The notes under the pieces: model-generated
Seen by the model: the letters and a program-made list of their open reading frames with translations, nothing else
Told to the model about the DNA's origin: nothing
Database searches by the model: none
Position numbers and translations under genes: made by a program
Part shown: positions 8,833-17,476 of the stretch, piece by piece
Position numbering within the stretch: the first letter of the stretch is position 1
Layout: each line of letters begins with the position of its first letter
Source of the DNA: Salinimicrobium sp035607535
Lineage (GTDB): Bacteria; Bacteroidota; Bacteroidia; Flavobacteriales; Flavobacteriaceae
Assembly: GCF_035607535.1 (NCBI RefSeq)
Contig: NZ_JAYDZX010000003.1
Coordinates: forward strand, 248,001 to 312,000
DNA length: 64,000 bases
Direction of reading: 5' to 3'

Positions 8833-9639
8833 TTAGCTCTCTTCTCCAAGTTCCACAGCCCTGTCAAAAGCAGCGTAGGCTGCCTCTTTGATCAATTCCT
8901 TTACATTATTATCGTCCATTGAGTCGAGGGCGGCCCGGGTAGTTCCACCTTTTGAAGCAACCCTGTCCATCCACAAGGTTGGGGAAAGGTCGTTCTGGTT
9001 AAAAAGTTCAACTGCCCCTTCAAACGTCTGACTAACAAGTACCCGGGAATCGTGTTCTGAAAAGCCCATTTTTAAGGCCGCTTCCAGCATAGAGTTCATA
9101 AAGTAGAAGACATATGCCGGTCCACTTCCCGAAATCCCGGTAGAGGCATCGATATAATTCTGATTTTTTACGTGTATGGATTCTCCTGTGGTGTCGAGAA
9201 GGTTTCTTACCATAAGCAATTCCACTCTCGAAACTTCATCACTTTCCGTATAGGAAGTAACGCCTTTCCCAACCTGTGCAGGCAGGTTTGGCATTGCTCT
9301 CACTACTTTCTTAATTCCCAGTCCCTCCTGGATCCTTTCGATGGTAACCCCGGCCATAAGAGAAACAGCTATTTGTTCCTCGTTCATCATAGGTTTCATT
9401 TTCTCAAACAGTTCTTCGCTGTGGTAAGGTTTTACGGCAAGAAATATCATATCTGCCTCAGGCAAAGCATCCTCAAGTTTTTCCTTTACATCAAAAAGCC
9501 CCATGTCTTTCAGCAGGACGATTTTATCTGGTGACACGTCGTACACCATCAGCTTTCGCCGGTTTAAAAATGTTGATGACGCCATTCCTTCTGCATAGGT
9601 AAGGCCCATATTTCCTCCTCCAATAACTAAAACTTTCAT
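8833..9639 (-). CDS. proC: Pyrroline-5-carboxylate reductase
   Basis: Last step of proline synthesis: NAD(P)H-dependent reduction of 1-pyrroline-5-carboxylate. The N-terminal Rossmann motif is GGGNMG (residues 7-12). The cofactor-binding AVKPYHSE and the MPNLPAQVGKG segment follow, and the C-terminal signature SGSGPAYVFYFM with the SKGGTTRAAL motif closes the active site. Length 268 is typical. Single gene with its own terminator; no proA/proB beside it. Confidence 0.96.
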   Translation of the reverse strand: MKVLVIGGGNMGLTYAEGMASSTFLNRRKLMVYDVSPDKIVLLKDMGLFDVKEKLEDALPEADMIFLAVKPYHSEELFEKMKPMMNEEQIAVSLMAGVTIERIQEGLGIKKVVRAMPNLPAQVGKGVTSYTESDEVSRVELLMVRNLLDTTGESIHVKNQNYIDASTGISGSGPAYVFYFMNSMLEAALKMGFSEHDSRVLVSQTFEGAVELFNQNDLSPTLWMDRVASKGGTTRAALDSMDDNNVKELIKEAAYAAFDRAVELGEES

Positions 9640-9857
9640 TACTTTAATATTTTGACTTTTTTGTGCAAAGACTGTACAGGACTACCCGGGACAATAATTT
9701 ATTCTGAATTTTCTTTCAATAAATAGCCCTAGCCTTTTGATAATCAGCTTTTCTGAATTTTTCACCGGAATCCATAGAAACCGACAATTCGTCAAAAACC
9801 TGCAAAACCGTCAGTATTTACAGAGTTTCAGGAGGAGGAAATATGGCTTTAATTAAA

Positions 9858-9865
9858 TATATTTG
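9858..9865 (+). promoter_or_regulatory. Candidate -7 box for the M28 peptidase gene
   Basis: TATATTTG matches TAnnTTTG exactly, 28 nt before the ATG. No TTTG at the expected -33 distance. Confidence 0.42.
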
Positions 9866-9893
9866 GGACAAACTGAACTTAAATTAGAAAAAC

Positions 9894-11450
9894 ATGAGAA
9901 AAATTTCAGGAACTTGGTTCCTGTGTCTGTTGTTTGCAGGACAACTTTCCTTTGCACAAAGTAATGATGAGGTCATTCAGGATATAGTGCGGGAAGCCGA
10001 AGAAAATTCACATCTGGAGCAACTGGCGCATCAGTTGCTGGATAGTATTGGCCCAAGGCTCGTAGGTACACCACAAATGAATAATGCACATAACTGGGCG
10101 GTACAAAAGTTTGAGAGCTGGGGAATTCCTGCGGAAAAGCAGAAGTGGGGCGAATGGCGCGGCTGGGAACGTGGTATAACTCATATTGATATGATCGAAC
10201 CCCGCGTGCAGACTCTTGAGGGAAGGCAACTCGCCTGGAGTCCGTCAACAGGAAAAAAACCTGTGACTGCAGAAGTTATCACTCTTCCTGAAACCGTTAC
10301 AGATTCTCTGGAATTTCAGCGTTGGCTGCCCAATGTAAAAGGTAAATTCGTGCTCATTTCCATGAAAGAACCAACCGGAAGACCGGATTACAACTGGGAA
10401 GAATTTGCAACCGAAGCTTCAATGGAAAAAATGAAACATGAGCGCAGGGAGCAAACGGAGGCATGGAGAGATAAATTCCGCACCATGGGATATAACTCCC
10501 GCACCCTGCCTGCTGCATTGGAAAAAGCCGGTGCGGTTGGGGTCATAACTTCCAACTGGTCTGATGGGTTTGGTGTAAATAAGGTTTTTGCAGCCTACAC
10601 TAAAAAAGTTCCTACCCTGGATCTTGCGCTTGAAGATTACACTATGCTTTACAGGCTGGCCGAAAACGGAAGTAAACCAAAAATAAGAGTGACTGCAGAA
10701 TCCAAGGATCTTGGAATGGTGCCGACTTTCAACACCATTGCCACTATTGAAGGAACTGAACTACCTGAAGAATACGTGATCCTTTCTGCACATTTCGATT
10801 CCTGGGATGGGGCTACAGGAGCAACCGATAACGGTACCGGAACCATTGTAATGATGGAAGCTGCGAGAATTTTGAAGGAGCATTATCCAAACCCGAAGCG
10901 AAGCATTATTGTAGGATTATGGGGTAGTGAGGAGCAGGGCCTCAACGGTTCTCGCGCCTTCGTTGAAGATCATCCTGAGATCGTTAAAAATACCCAGGCG
11001 GTTTTTAACCAGGATAACGGAACGGGAAGAGTAGTGAGTATCTCGGGAAACGGCTTTTTGCATGCCTATGATTACCTGGGCGACTGGCTTTCAAAAGTAC
11101 CTGATACTGTATCTGATCATATTGAGACGAACTTCCCCGGAAGACCCGGTCGTGGCGGATCTGACTATGCATCATTCCTTGCCGCGGGAGTTCCTGCCTT
11201 TAATCTTAGTGCCCTTAACTGGTCCTACTGGAACTATACGTGGCACACGAATAGGGACACCTATGATAAGATCGTGTTCGACGATGTGAGGAACAACGTC
11301 ATTCTTACAGCTGTATTGGCCTATATGGCAAGTGAGGATGATGAACAGACTTCCAGGGAACAAATCAAGTTGCCGAACAATCCGCGTACGGGAGAACAAA
11401 TGACCTGGCCGGAACCGCGTTCACCTAACAGAAGAGGAGGAGTGGATTAG
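9894..11450 (+). CDS. Secreted M28-family zinc aminopeptidase/carboxypeptidase
   Basis: A 518-residue exported peptidase. The signal peptide ends at SFAQ (about residue 22). A PA-type insert occupies roughly residues 120-260. The M28 core holds the two-zinc ligands: H300 and D302 (AHFDSWDGA), D312 (ATDNGTG) and the Glu pair at 346-347 (GSEEQG), with a late His in YTWHTNRDT. All catalytic residues look intact. Probable role is release of amino acids from peptides in the periplasm or outside. Aminopeptidase versus carboxypeptidase cannot be decided. Confidence 0.9.
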   Translation: MRKISGTWFLCLLFAGQLSFAQSNDEVIQDIVREAEENSHLEQLAHQLLDSIGPRLVGTPQMNNAHNWAVQKFESWGIPAEKQKWGEWRGWERGITHIDMIEPRVQTLEGRQLAWSPSTGKKPVTAEVITLPETVTDSLEFQRWLPNVKGKFVLISMKEPTGRPDYNWEEFATEASMEKMKHERREQTEAWRDKFRTMGYNSRTLPAALEKAGAVGVITSNWSDGFGVNKVFAAYTKKVPTLDLALEDYTMLYRLAENGSKPKIRVTAESKDLGMVPTFNTIATIEGTELPEEYVILSAHFDSWDGATGATDNGTGTIVMMEAARILKEHYPNPKRSIIVGLWGSEEQGLNGSRAFVEDHPEIVKNTQAVFNQDNGTGRVVSISGNGFLHAYDYLGDWLSKVPDTVSDHIETNFPGRPGRGGSDYASFLAAGVPAFNLSALNWSYWNYTWHTNRDTYDKIVFDDVRNNVILTAVLAYMASEDDEQTSREQIKLPNNPRTGEQMTWPEPRSPNRRGGVD

Positions 11451-11581
11451 GAGAGCCAAGAGCCTGGAATCAAGAACCAAGACTTCTTTACTCTGCAAGA
11501 TCTACCAAAGTTTTCGACTTTCTGATCGGGAACATTAAGGGACCAACGTATATTTACTAAGAAGGACTTTGGTAATCTTTT

Positions 11582-11639
11582 AAAGCTGTAGAAAACTCAT
11601 TGCACCTAAAGTGCCAAAAAAGAGATTTTCTGCAGCTTT
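11582..11639. terminator. Bidirectional terminator between convergent genes
   Basis: Inverted repeat of 14 bp (11582-11595 with 11626-11639, one G-U position), ending in TTTT on the plus strand and in A/T on the other. It sits between the M28 peptidase and the convergent HD-hydrolase gene and could serve both. Confidence 0.6.
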
Positions 11640-11640
11640 T

Positions 11641-12165
11641 CTATTTCATATTGAGCTGCTTTTTACCTTCGGCAACTTCCTTGCGCGCTCTTTCAAAAAG
11701 TTCCTTGTCGCCGTCCACAAGAACGCGGGTAAGTTTTTCCATTTCATAAAGGTACTTTCGGCCAAAGCCGGGATCGTTCTTTACAATATCGGGCGTGTTA
11801 TCAATAACATCGGCTAGTTTTATGGTTTTTGCTTCTTTACTCATCCCGGCCTGTCGTTCCACTTCTTTATCCTTGCGGGTTCTCCGGTTGAGGTGTGGAT
11901 AATTAACCTTCATGTATTCATCTGTGAGCTCCTGCACCAGACCGGCAACCTTTTTTCCGAATTTTTGCTCAATTTCCCCTATTTCAACCGGCGTATCTTC
12001 AACTACATCGTGCAGGTAAGCCGCGCAGATCATTTCGGGAGTATGAGGAACTGAGCGAACGATCTCTGCCACCCTTTTTGGATGTTCTATATATGGTTCA
12101 TCAGAATACTTCCGCATTTGCTCCCCATGCGCTTTTGTAGCAAACTCCAGGGCTTCTTTTTCCAT
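11641..12165 (-). CDS. MESH1-like small HD-domain (p)ppGpp hydrolase
   Basis: A 174-residue stand-alone HD protein. The ligand and catalytic pattern of the RelA/SpoT hydrolase domain is present: EHPKRVA with H28, the HDVVEDT box at 52-58 (H52, D53, E56, D57), and KLADVIDNT with D119 and D122. There is no synthetase or TGS domain. Known relatives (MESH1, bacterial small alarmone hydrolases) remove pyrophosphate from (p)ppGpp; some act on other nucleotides. No synthetase partner is next to it, so this seems a solitary hydrolase. Substrate is inferred from motifs only. Confidence 0.82.
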   Translation of the reverse strand: MEKEALEFATKAHGEQMRKYSDEPYIEHPKRVAEIVRSVPHTPEMICAAYLHDVVEDTPVEIGEIEQKFGKKVAGLVQELTDEYMKVNYPHLNRRTRKDKEVERQAGMSKEAKTIKLADVIDNTPDIVKNDPGFGRKYLYEMEKLTRVLVDGDKELFERARKEVAEGKKQLNMK

Positions 12166-12202
12166 AGTTTTCTTCTAAAAATAAGATTTTTTCAGAAGTA
12201 GT

Positions 12203-12233
12203 AAAAAACGAAAAGGCTGCAACAAGTGCAGCC
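12203..12233 (-). terminator. Terminator of the repeat-lipoprotein gene
   Basis: 6-bp stem GGCTGC/GCAGCC with a 7-nt loop, followed on the minus strand by TTTTCGTTTTTT. It separates the DUF1028/lipoprotein pair from the HD hydrolase. Confidence 0.65.
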
Positions 12234-12258
12234 CCTAAAATGATATTTTCGAACACCT

Positions 12259-12624
12259 TTATTTCAGCGGAGACCCAACAGGAATTGAGCAGTCATGTCC
12301 CGGCTCCCCGTGCGGCGGATTCACCTTTGGTGTTTGGTCAACTCTAATTGGAGAAACCGAAGTAGACGGCGTTTGGGTTGTGGTGGTAGAATTTGGAGTG
12401 TTGCCGGTACTTGCAGTCAAGGGCGCACCTACGGGTAGATCGCACCTGTGACCTGGCAGTCCGTGTGCCGGGTTCACTTTCACTTCTCCACTTCCTGCAG
12501 CTTCGGCAGTGGTTTCAGAAGTTTGCTGCGGAGTAGTCTCAGCAGTCTTTTCTTCATCCTTGCAGGAGACCATCAGGATCAGGCCAAGGGCGATTATGAT
12601 GTAATTAAGTCCCAATTTTTTCAT
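12259..12624 (-). CDS. Small lipoprotein with two HGxPGHxC repeats
   Basis: A 121-residue protein of unknown function. I start it at the ATG at 12624; a TTG two codons earlier is also open. The signal ends in the lipobox LMVSC. A low-complexity Thr/Glu/Ala linker follows, then two copies of about 19 residues, NPAHGLPGHRCDLPVGAPL and NPPHGEPGHDCSIPVGSPL, separated by a Thr/Ser-rich linker. Each repeat has two His and one Cys, which could bind a metal or heme, but I know no characterised function. It directly follows the DUF1028 gene and shares its transcript. Confidence 0.8.
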   Translation of the reverse strand: MKKLGLNYIIIALGLILMVSCKDEEKTAETTPQQTSETTAEAAGSGEVKVNPAHGLPGHRCDLPVGAPLTASTGNTPNSTTTTQTPSTSVSPIRVDQTPKVNPPHGEPGHDCSIPVGSPLK

Positions 12625-12630
12625 TTTCAA

Positions 12631-13614
12631 TTATTTTATAAGGTTTAGCAATTCTTCTTGTGGTATAGTAAGTAGACCGGCAGAAGGCAATCTGCGGGTC
12701 ATTTCCTTCCAGTTCTCATCTTCTGCGAATACTGCTTCAAAAATAGGTTTGGCTTCATCCATTCTTCCGCTATTGGCGAGGGCTACAGCAGTCCAGTACT
12801 GCATTTCCAAATTCTCAGGGAAGAGCTGCATGGCGTTACCGTACTCTTCAAGGGCTTTGTCAACATTATTTTCTTCCATAGCGAGATCACCCCTGTTCAT
12901 ATATTCATAAGCACGGGCTACTTTTAAAAGTCGCTCCAGTTCTACCAGTGGATCCTCATGATCGTCCACGCGCAGGTCGATTTTCTTTTCTTCCCACGGA
13001 TTCTCAACTTTTTCGGGACCTACGACTATTATAGCGGCAGATTGCTTTCCGCGAATATCACCACCCGAAGCTTCTGCAGCCTGTAGGACCTTTAACACCC
13101 GTTCTGCCAATGGCAGGTCTTTGTGCTCCAAAAAAGCCTTTTGCATAGCAGGTACTACGGTTTGGTTGAGCATCATATTTGCCTGTACCGAATAGTTCTC
13201 TCCGGTGATATGATCGGCAGCTTCAACACAATTTTCGCCTGTATGAGCAGCAGTATTGCCTGAGGTATCCAAAAATGCCACTTGTCTATACTCTTTTCCT
13301 TCATCCTGAGCCAATAAAATTCCCAGGGCTTCCGAGGGATTTTTACCTTGTTCCATAAGCTCTAATCCCTTGGGACCATATGCCGGATTAACAAAGGACT
13401 GTGTAGCCACCACCCCTACACCAGATTTTCCCCAGGACACGATAGATCCCACAGAAAACCAATGGCTTTGTACGCCCACCGCCATTTCTCCGGTCTCGGC
13501 ATCCCGTGCTACAATGGAATATGTATGTGCAAATGCATCTTTTTTAATATTCATTTCCTGAGATTGAGCTGCTGTAATGTTCAGCAACAAGAAAAAAATA
13601 GAAATGCGGATCAT
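12631..13614 (-). CDS. Exported DUF1028 (Ntn-hydrolase-like) protein with C-terminal TPR
   Basis: A 327-residue protein. After a short signal (LLLNITAAQSQ) comes the DUF1028 domain, about residues 25-220, with the typical AHTYSIVARD start, SVGSIVSWGKSGVGVVATQ and NPAYGPKGLELM. The domain is predicted to have an N-terminal nucleophile hydrolase fold; its substrate is not established. Residues about 235-300 hold a tetratricopeptide-like helical repeat (RGDLAMEENNVDKALEEYGNAMQLFPENLEMQYWTAVALANSGRMDEA in outline). It is the first gene of a two-gene unit with the repeat lipoprotein. Confidence 0.85.
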   Translation of the reverse strand: MIRISIFFLLLNITAAQSQEMNIKKDAFAHTYSIVARDAETGEMAVGVQSHWFSVGSIVSWGKSGVGVVATQSFVNPAYGPKGLELMEQGKNPSEALGILLAQDEGKEYRQVAFLDTSGNTAAHTGENCVEAADHITGENYSVQANMMLNQTVVPAMQKAFLEHKDLPLAERVLKVLQAAEASGGDIRGKQSAAIIVVGPEKVENPWEEKKIDLRVDDHEDPLVELERLLKVARAYEYMNRGDLAMEENNVDKALEEYGNAMQLFPENLEMQYWTAVALANSGRMDEAKPIFEAVFAEDENWKEMTRRLPSAGLLTIPQEELLNLIK

Positions 13615-13664
13615 GTCTTCAGGTTCGGGTTAGAGTCTAAAGATAAGTATTCCCCGCAAATAAA

Positions 13665-14360
13665 CTAAAAGGTATGATGCAGGCTTATTTGCAGCTGGCC
13701 TTTGCTCACATTATCTGTAGTCTGCGTCATATAACCTGCCTGTATTTTCAGATTGTTTTTTAGGGCATAACCCAATGCAGAATAAAATCGATTCCGGTCA
13801 AAGAGTTCAACACGCCGGTTATCTCCTATTTCACGCTGGCCGTTAATAAAGATCTCGTTATAAAGAGCGAGGTAAATGGCGTTTTTATCAAGATTAGGTT
13901 GGTTTAGAGGCAGGTTTACAAATAGGTTATAGCGATACCTTGTTCTAAAATCCTGATCTTCTACCCAGCGTTGCTCATATCTAAAACGGTGGGTAAGATA
14001 GAACCTATTACTTATTTTATGCGGAAGCAAGGCTTCCTGATAGATCCTGCTTTCCCCGGAAGTCGCATCGCTTTCTCCAAATTCCCCCGATGTTATATTG
14101 GCATAACCAAGAGTAAACTTTGCGTTTGCATAATCAGGTGAATAGGTGAGACCACCGCGAAGGAGCAATTGCTCAAGATCGCCTCCTAAATTCCAGTTAC
14201 GGTACTGAACATCTCCCTGTATTTCCCATTTACTTTCCCCAAATCCCGTGTTCCAGAAGTACATATACCAGGCCCCGGTTTGATCTTCGTCAATTTGGGC
14301 CATTGAAGAAAAAGATATTAAGAGGCTAAACAAGATGGTGGTAAAGAGATATCTGTTCAT
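13665..14360 (-). CDS. DUF2490 outer-membrane beta-barrel protein
   Basis: A 231-residue protein with a Sec signal ending SSMAQ. The body alternates polar and aromatic residues in strand-like blocks (WEIQGDVQYRNW, RFYLTHRFRYEQRW, RFYSALGYAL) and ends in the aromatic HHTF typical of outer-membrane barrels. This matches the DUF2490 family, whose function is unknown. Single gene with its own -7 box. Confidence 0.82.
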   Translation of the reverse strand: MNRYLFTTILFSLLISFSSMAQIDEDQTGAWYMYFWNTGFGESKWEIQGDVQYRNWNLGGDLEQLLLRGGLTYSPDYANAKFTLGYANITSGEFGESDATSGESRIYQEALLPHKISNRFYLTHRFRYEQRWVEDQDFRTRYRYNLFVNLPLNQPNLDKNAIYLALYNEIFINGQREIGDNRRVELFDRNRFYSALGYALKNNLKIQAGYMTQTTDNVSKGQLQISLHHTF

Positions 14361-14373
14361 TATAGTTTTTCGG

Positions 14374-14381
14374 CAAATTTA
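14374..14381 (-). promoter_or_regulatory. Candidate -7 box for the DUF2490 gene
   Basis: Minus-strand TAAATTTG matches TAnnTTTG exactly; it lies 13 nt before the ATG, so the leader would be very short. Confidence 0.38.
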
Positions 14382-14415
14382 AAATATCAGGATGTAAAGT
14401 CAGAATGAATTGAAA

Positions 14416-14451
14416 TTTGCTTTTTATTTCTAACGAAAGCCTTTATTTTTG
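14416..14451 (+). promoter_or_regulatory. Candidate promoter of tRNA-Arg
   Basis: TTTG at 14416-14419 and an exact -7 box TATTTTTG at 14444-14451. The 24-nt spacing is longer than the usual 19-21, which weakens the -33 assignment. The -7 box is 11 nt before the tRNA. Confidence 0.45.
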
Positions 14452-14462
14452 TGAGCCATTTT

Positions 14463-14534
14463 GGCCTCGTAGTTCAATGGATAGAATAGAAGTTTCCTAA
14501 ACTTTAGATCCAAGTTCGATTCTTGGCGAGGCTA
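14463..14534 (+). tRNA. tRNA-Arg (CCT)
   Basis: 72-nt cloverleaf: acceptor GGCCTCG/CGAGGCT (one G-U pair), anticodon stem GAAGT/ACTTT with loop TTCCTAA (anticodon CCT), T-arm CCAAG-TTCGATT-CTTGG, discriminator A. CCA is not encoded. A terminator follows 21 nt later. Confidence 0.93.
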
Positions 14535-14555
14535 CAACAAAATCAAAAATGTTCT

Positions 14556-14590
14556 GAAATGCCCTTTCCAAAAAGGGCATTTCTTTTTTG
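14556..14590 (+). terminator. Terminator of tRNA-Arg
   Basis: Perfect 12-bp stem GAAATGCCCTTT/AAAGGGCATTTC with a 4-nt loop followed by TTTTTT. Confidence 0.9.
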
Positions 14591-14980
14591 GACCGACCGG
14601 ATGACGACCATTGAGCCTCTATTGTTACTTCAAGTTTCAGACCTTGTTAATTCTTCTTACCTCTACTCCTAATAAAATTATTTCGGCTGTAGGTAGATCC
14701 TTTGCCTGTTGAACAGAAATTATTCAGATAAGGGATCAAATTTGTAATCCCTTTTTTTAGAATTGCTTTACAAGTTCCTAATTGTGATTTTCAAAGGAAA
14801 AGATACTTAAGAAATACCTAATCATAATTATAAATAGGAGTCGAGAATTTTATTCAAAAACGAAAGATTTTTGCTTTAAACATTTCTTAAAGTTAAATGT
14901 AAATCATACATTTATTCCAGAAATGTTTCCAGAAAAAGTTCTCTGGAAAGGAGATTTATCAGGTACTAAAATTTAGCAAA
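14591..14980 (+). other. AT-rich intergenic region upstream of the GH cluster
   Basis: 390 nt without a plausible gene between the tRNA-Arg terminator and the GH2 gene. It contains one orphan terminator-like hairpin (14730-14758, listed separately). I could not fix a promoter for the cluster; no full TTTG/TAnnTTTG pair was seen. Confidence 0.5.
14730..14758 (+). terminator. Orphan terminator-like hairpin
   Basis: 7-bp stem AAGGGAT/ATCCCTT, 10-nt loop, then seven T. There is no annotated gene between it and the preceding tRNA terminator, so it may end a small RNA or attenuate transcription into the GH cluster. Confidence 0.55.
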
Positions 14981-17443
14981 ATGAATCTGAAAAAGCAACT
15001 AATCCTGTTTTTGTTAGTTTTAATACACCTGGTGTCCTGCCAGAGCGAAGAGAAAAACCAGAATCTTCGGGAAAAAAAGATCTCCTTCAACGAAAACTGG
15101 CAGTTCTATCTGGGCGATTCCCTGGAGATGACTTCCGCCGAAAATGAGTGGAGAACTCTTAACCTGCCTCATGACTGGAGCATCGAAGGAGAATTCAGTC
15201 CTGAACATCCTGCAGGGGTTGGAGGCGGTGCACTGCCTGGCGGCCTGGGGTGGTACACGAAGGATTTTGTTGTACCTGCTGAAGATAGTACTCAGGTAAC
15301 CACCATTCTTTTCGACGGAGTCTACCAGGACAGCGAAGTCTGGATCAACGGAAATTTCCTTGGAAGACGACCAAACGGCTACATCGGATTTGAATATGAT
15401 CTTTCTCAATACCTTAACTACGGAGGAGAAAATGAACTGCTGGTAAAAGTCAATAATGCCGATCAGCCAAACTCCCGCTGGTATTCCGGTTCCGGAATTT
15501 ACAGGAATGTCTGGATGACCAAATCTGATAAACTTCATGTCCCCACCTGGGGCACCTTTGTGACTACGCCGCAAGTGAGCAAGGATTCTGCTGTGGTACA
15601 AATTGAGACCGCGATAGTCAACAATTATAAGGCTGCCAAAAATGCCATTTTAGAGACCTCTGTTTTTCGCGACGGTCAGGCGGTGAAATCAGTTTCCGAA
15701 GAGTTTCAGATTCAGCCGGGAACGAGAAAAGAAATTGCACAGAAGCTGCAGATCATTGATCCTGCGCTATGGTCGGTTGATGATCCACAGCTTTATTCCG
15801 CAGTGAGCCGCATTAAATTGGATGGGAAAATCGTGGACGAATACGAGACTACCTTTGGGATAAGAAGCTTCAGGTTTGATCTGGAAAAAGGTTTCCTTCT
15901 GAATGACGAGCAGGTTAAAATCAAAGGCGTGAATCTTCACCACGATCTTGGGCCGCTTGGTGCTGCCGTTAATAAACGCGCCATTGAGAGACAACTTGAG
16001 ATCATGAAGGAGATGGGCGTCAACGGAATCCGTACTGCTCACAATCCCCCGGCTCCCGAGCTTCTGGAGCTAACTGACAAGATGGGCTTTATTGTTATGG
16101 CCGAAGCTTTTGACATGTGGGAGCAAAAGAAAACTGAACATGATTACGCCAACCACTGGGATGAGTGGCACGAAAAAGATCTGACAGACATGCTGCTGCG
16201 GGACCGTAATCATCCAAGTATCTTTATCTGGAGTATTGGAAATGAAGTGCCCGAACAATGGAGCGAACGCGGTGCCGAAATAGGCAGGGAATTAGTACAA
16301 ATCGTTAAGGCAGTTGACACCACCCGCCCGGTTACAGCCGGGATGAATCCGCCGATCCACACAGGTGGGGACGATGTGACGCTTCAGTTTGACGAACCTC
16401 AACAACCCAATGCCTTGGCAGGTTCGGGAGCCCTGGATTTGATCGGCTATAATTATGCACATCAAACCTATCCAAAGCATCAGGTGAATTTTCCCAACAC
16501 GCCATTTCTTGCCACGGAAACTACTTCGGCCTTAGCGACAAGGGGATTTTATGAATTTCCTTCAGATACTACCAAGATCTGGCCGGTGCGTTGGGATCTG
16601 CCGTTTACCGGTGGAAATCCGGGAAACACTGTTTCAGCATTTGATCAGGTGAGGACTCCTTGGGGCTCCACCCATGAAGCTACCTGGAAAGTCATCAAAA
16701 AAAAGGATTTTCTTTCAGGGTTCTACATCTGGACAGGATTTGATTACCTCGGGGAACCTACGCCTTACGGCTGGCCATCGAGAAGCTCTTACTTCGGAAT
16801 TGTCGACCTCGCCGGTTTCCCCAAGGACAGCTACTACATGTATAAAAGTGAGTGGACAGATGAACCTGTACTGCATCTCCTGCCGCACTGGAATTGGGAA
16901 GAAGGACAGATCGTAGACGTTTGGGCGTACTATAACAACGCCGATGAGGTTGAGCTTTTCCTTAACGGCGAATCTATGGGGACTAAATCTAAACAAGGCG
17001 ATGACCTGCATGTAATGTGGCGCTTTCCTTTCAAAAAAGGCATTTTAAAGGCTGTTTCCAGGAAAGATGGAAAAGTAGTCCTTGAAAAAGAAGTAAAAAC
17101 TGCCGGAGAGCCGGCAAAGCTCAGTATTCAGCCCGATCGCAGCAGCATAAAAGCCGACGGGCAGGATCTTTCTTTTGTAACTGTAGATATTCTTGATAAG
17201 GAAGGAGCGCTCGCACCGCGGGCTAATAACGTTGTCAATTTCCAAGTGAGCGAAGGTGCTGAAATAGTCGGTGTGGCCAGTGGAGATCCTACGAGTCATG
17301 AATCTTTCAAAGGAACCTCACACTCAGCGCTCAGCGGAAAAGTTTTGGTGATCATCCGCGCCGGTAAAAAGGCCGGTCCTGTCACTGTAACCGCAACTGC
17401 CGATGGTCTTGAACAGGCAAGCACCACCATTAATTTAGAATAG
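14981..17443 (+). CDS. GH2 beta-galactosidase-type lipoprotein
   Basis: An 820-residue GH2 retaining glycosidase. The lipobox HLVSC puts the acylated Cys at 20. The sugar-binding jelly-roll domain runs to about residue 185, followed by an immunoglobulin-like domain (185-295) and the TIM barrel. The acid/base is E422 in WSIGNEVPEQW and the nucleophile E513 in ATETTSA. C-terminal Ig-like domains (DUF4982 type and a BIG-like one) complete it. Beta-galactosidase is the most likely activity. In the cluster this fits removal of galactose from xyloglucan side chains. First gene of the cluster, 33 nt before the GH31. Confidence 0.88.
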   Translation: MNLKKQLILFLLVLIHLVSCQSEEKNQNLREKKISFNENWQFYLGDSLEMTSAENEWRTLNLPHDWSIEGEFSPEHPAGVGGGALPGGLGWYTKDFVVPAEDSTQVTTILFDGVYQDSEVWINGNFLGRRPNGYIGFEYDLSQYLNYGGENELLVKVNNADQPNSRWYSGSGIYRNVWMTKSDKLHVPTWGTFVTTPQVSKDSAVVQIETAIVNNYKAAKNAILETSVFRDGQAVKSVSEEFQIQPGTRKEIAQKLQIIDPALWSVDDPQLYSAVSRIKLDGKIVDEYETTFGIRSFRFDLEKGFLLNDEQVKIKGVNLHHDLGPLGAAVNKRAIERQLEIMKEMGVNGIRTAHNPPAPELLELTDKMGFIVMAEAFDMWEQKKTEHDYANHWDEWHEKDLTDMLLRDRNHPSIFIWSIGNEVPEQWSERGAEIGRELVQIVKAVDTTRPVTAGMNPPIHTGGDDVTLQFDEPQQPNALAGSGALDLIGYNYAHQTYPKHQVNFPNTPFLATETTSALATRGFYEFPSDTTKIWPVRWDLPFTGGNPGNTVSAFDQVRTPWGSTHEATWKVIKKKDFLSGFYIWTGFDYLGEPTPYGWPSRSSYFGIVDLAGFPKDSYYMYKSEWTDEPVLHLLPHWNWEEGQIVDVWAYYNNADEVELFLNGESMGTKSKQGDDLHVMWRFPFKKGILKAVSRKDGKVVLEKEVKTAGEPAKLSIQPDRSSIKADGQDLSFVTVDILDKEGALAPRANNVVNFQVSEGAEIVGVASGDPTSHESFKGTSHSALSGKVLVIIRAGKKAGPVTVTATADGLEQASTTINLE

Positions 17444-17476
17444 CACATGAATTCCCTCATCCATAAATCAACAAAA

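Noticed and set aside
12625..12630. TTG start for the repeat lipoprotein
   Set aside because: An ATG two codons later gives the same signal peptide with a standard start, so the longer form is unnecessary.
14463..14534. tRNA-Arg as attachment site of an integrated island
   Set aside because: No integrase gene is present and I saw no second copy of the tRNA 3' end downstream, so position next to a tRNA alone is not evidence of integration.
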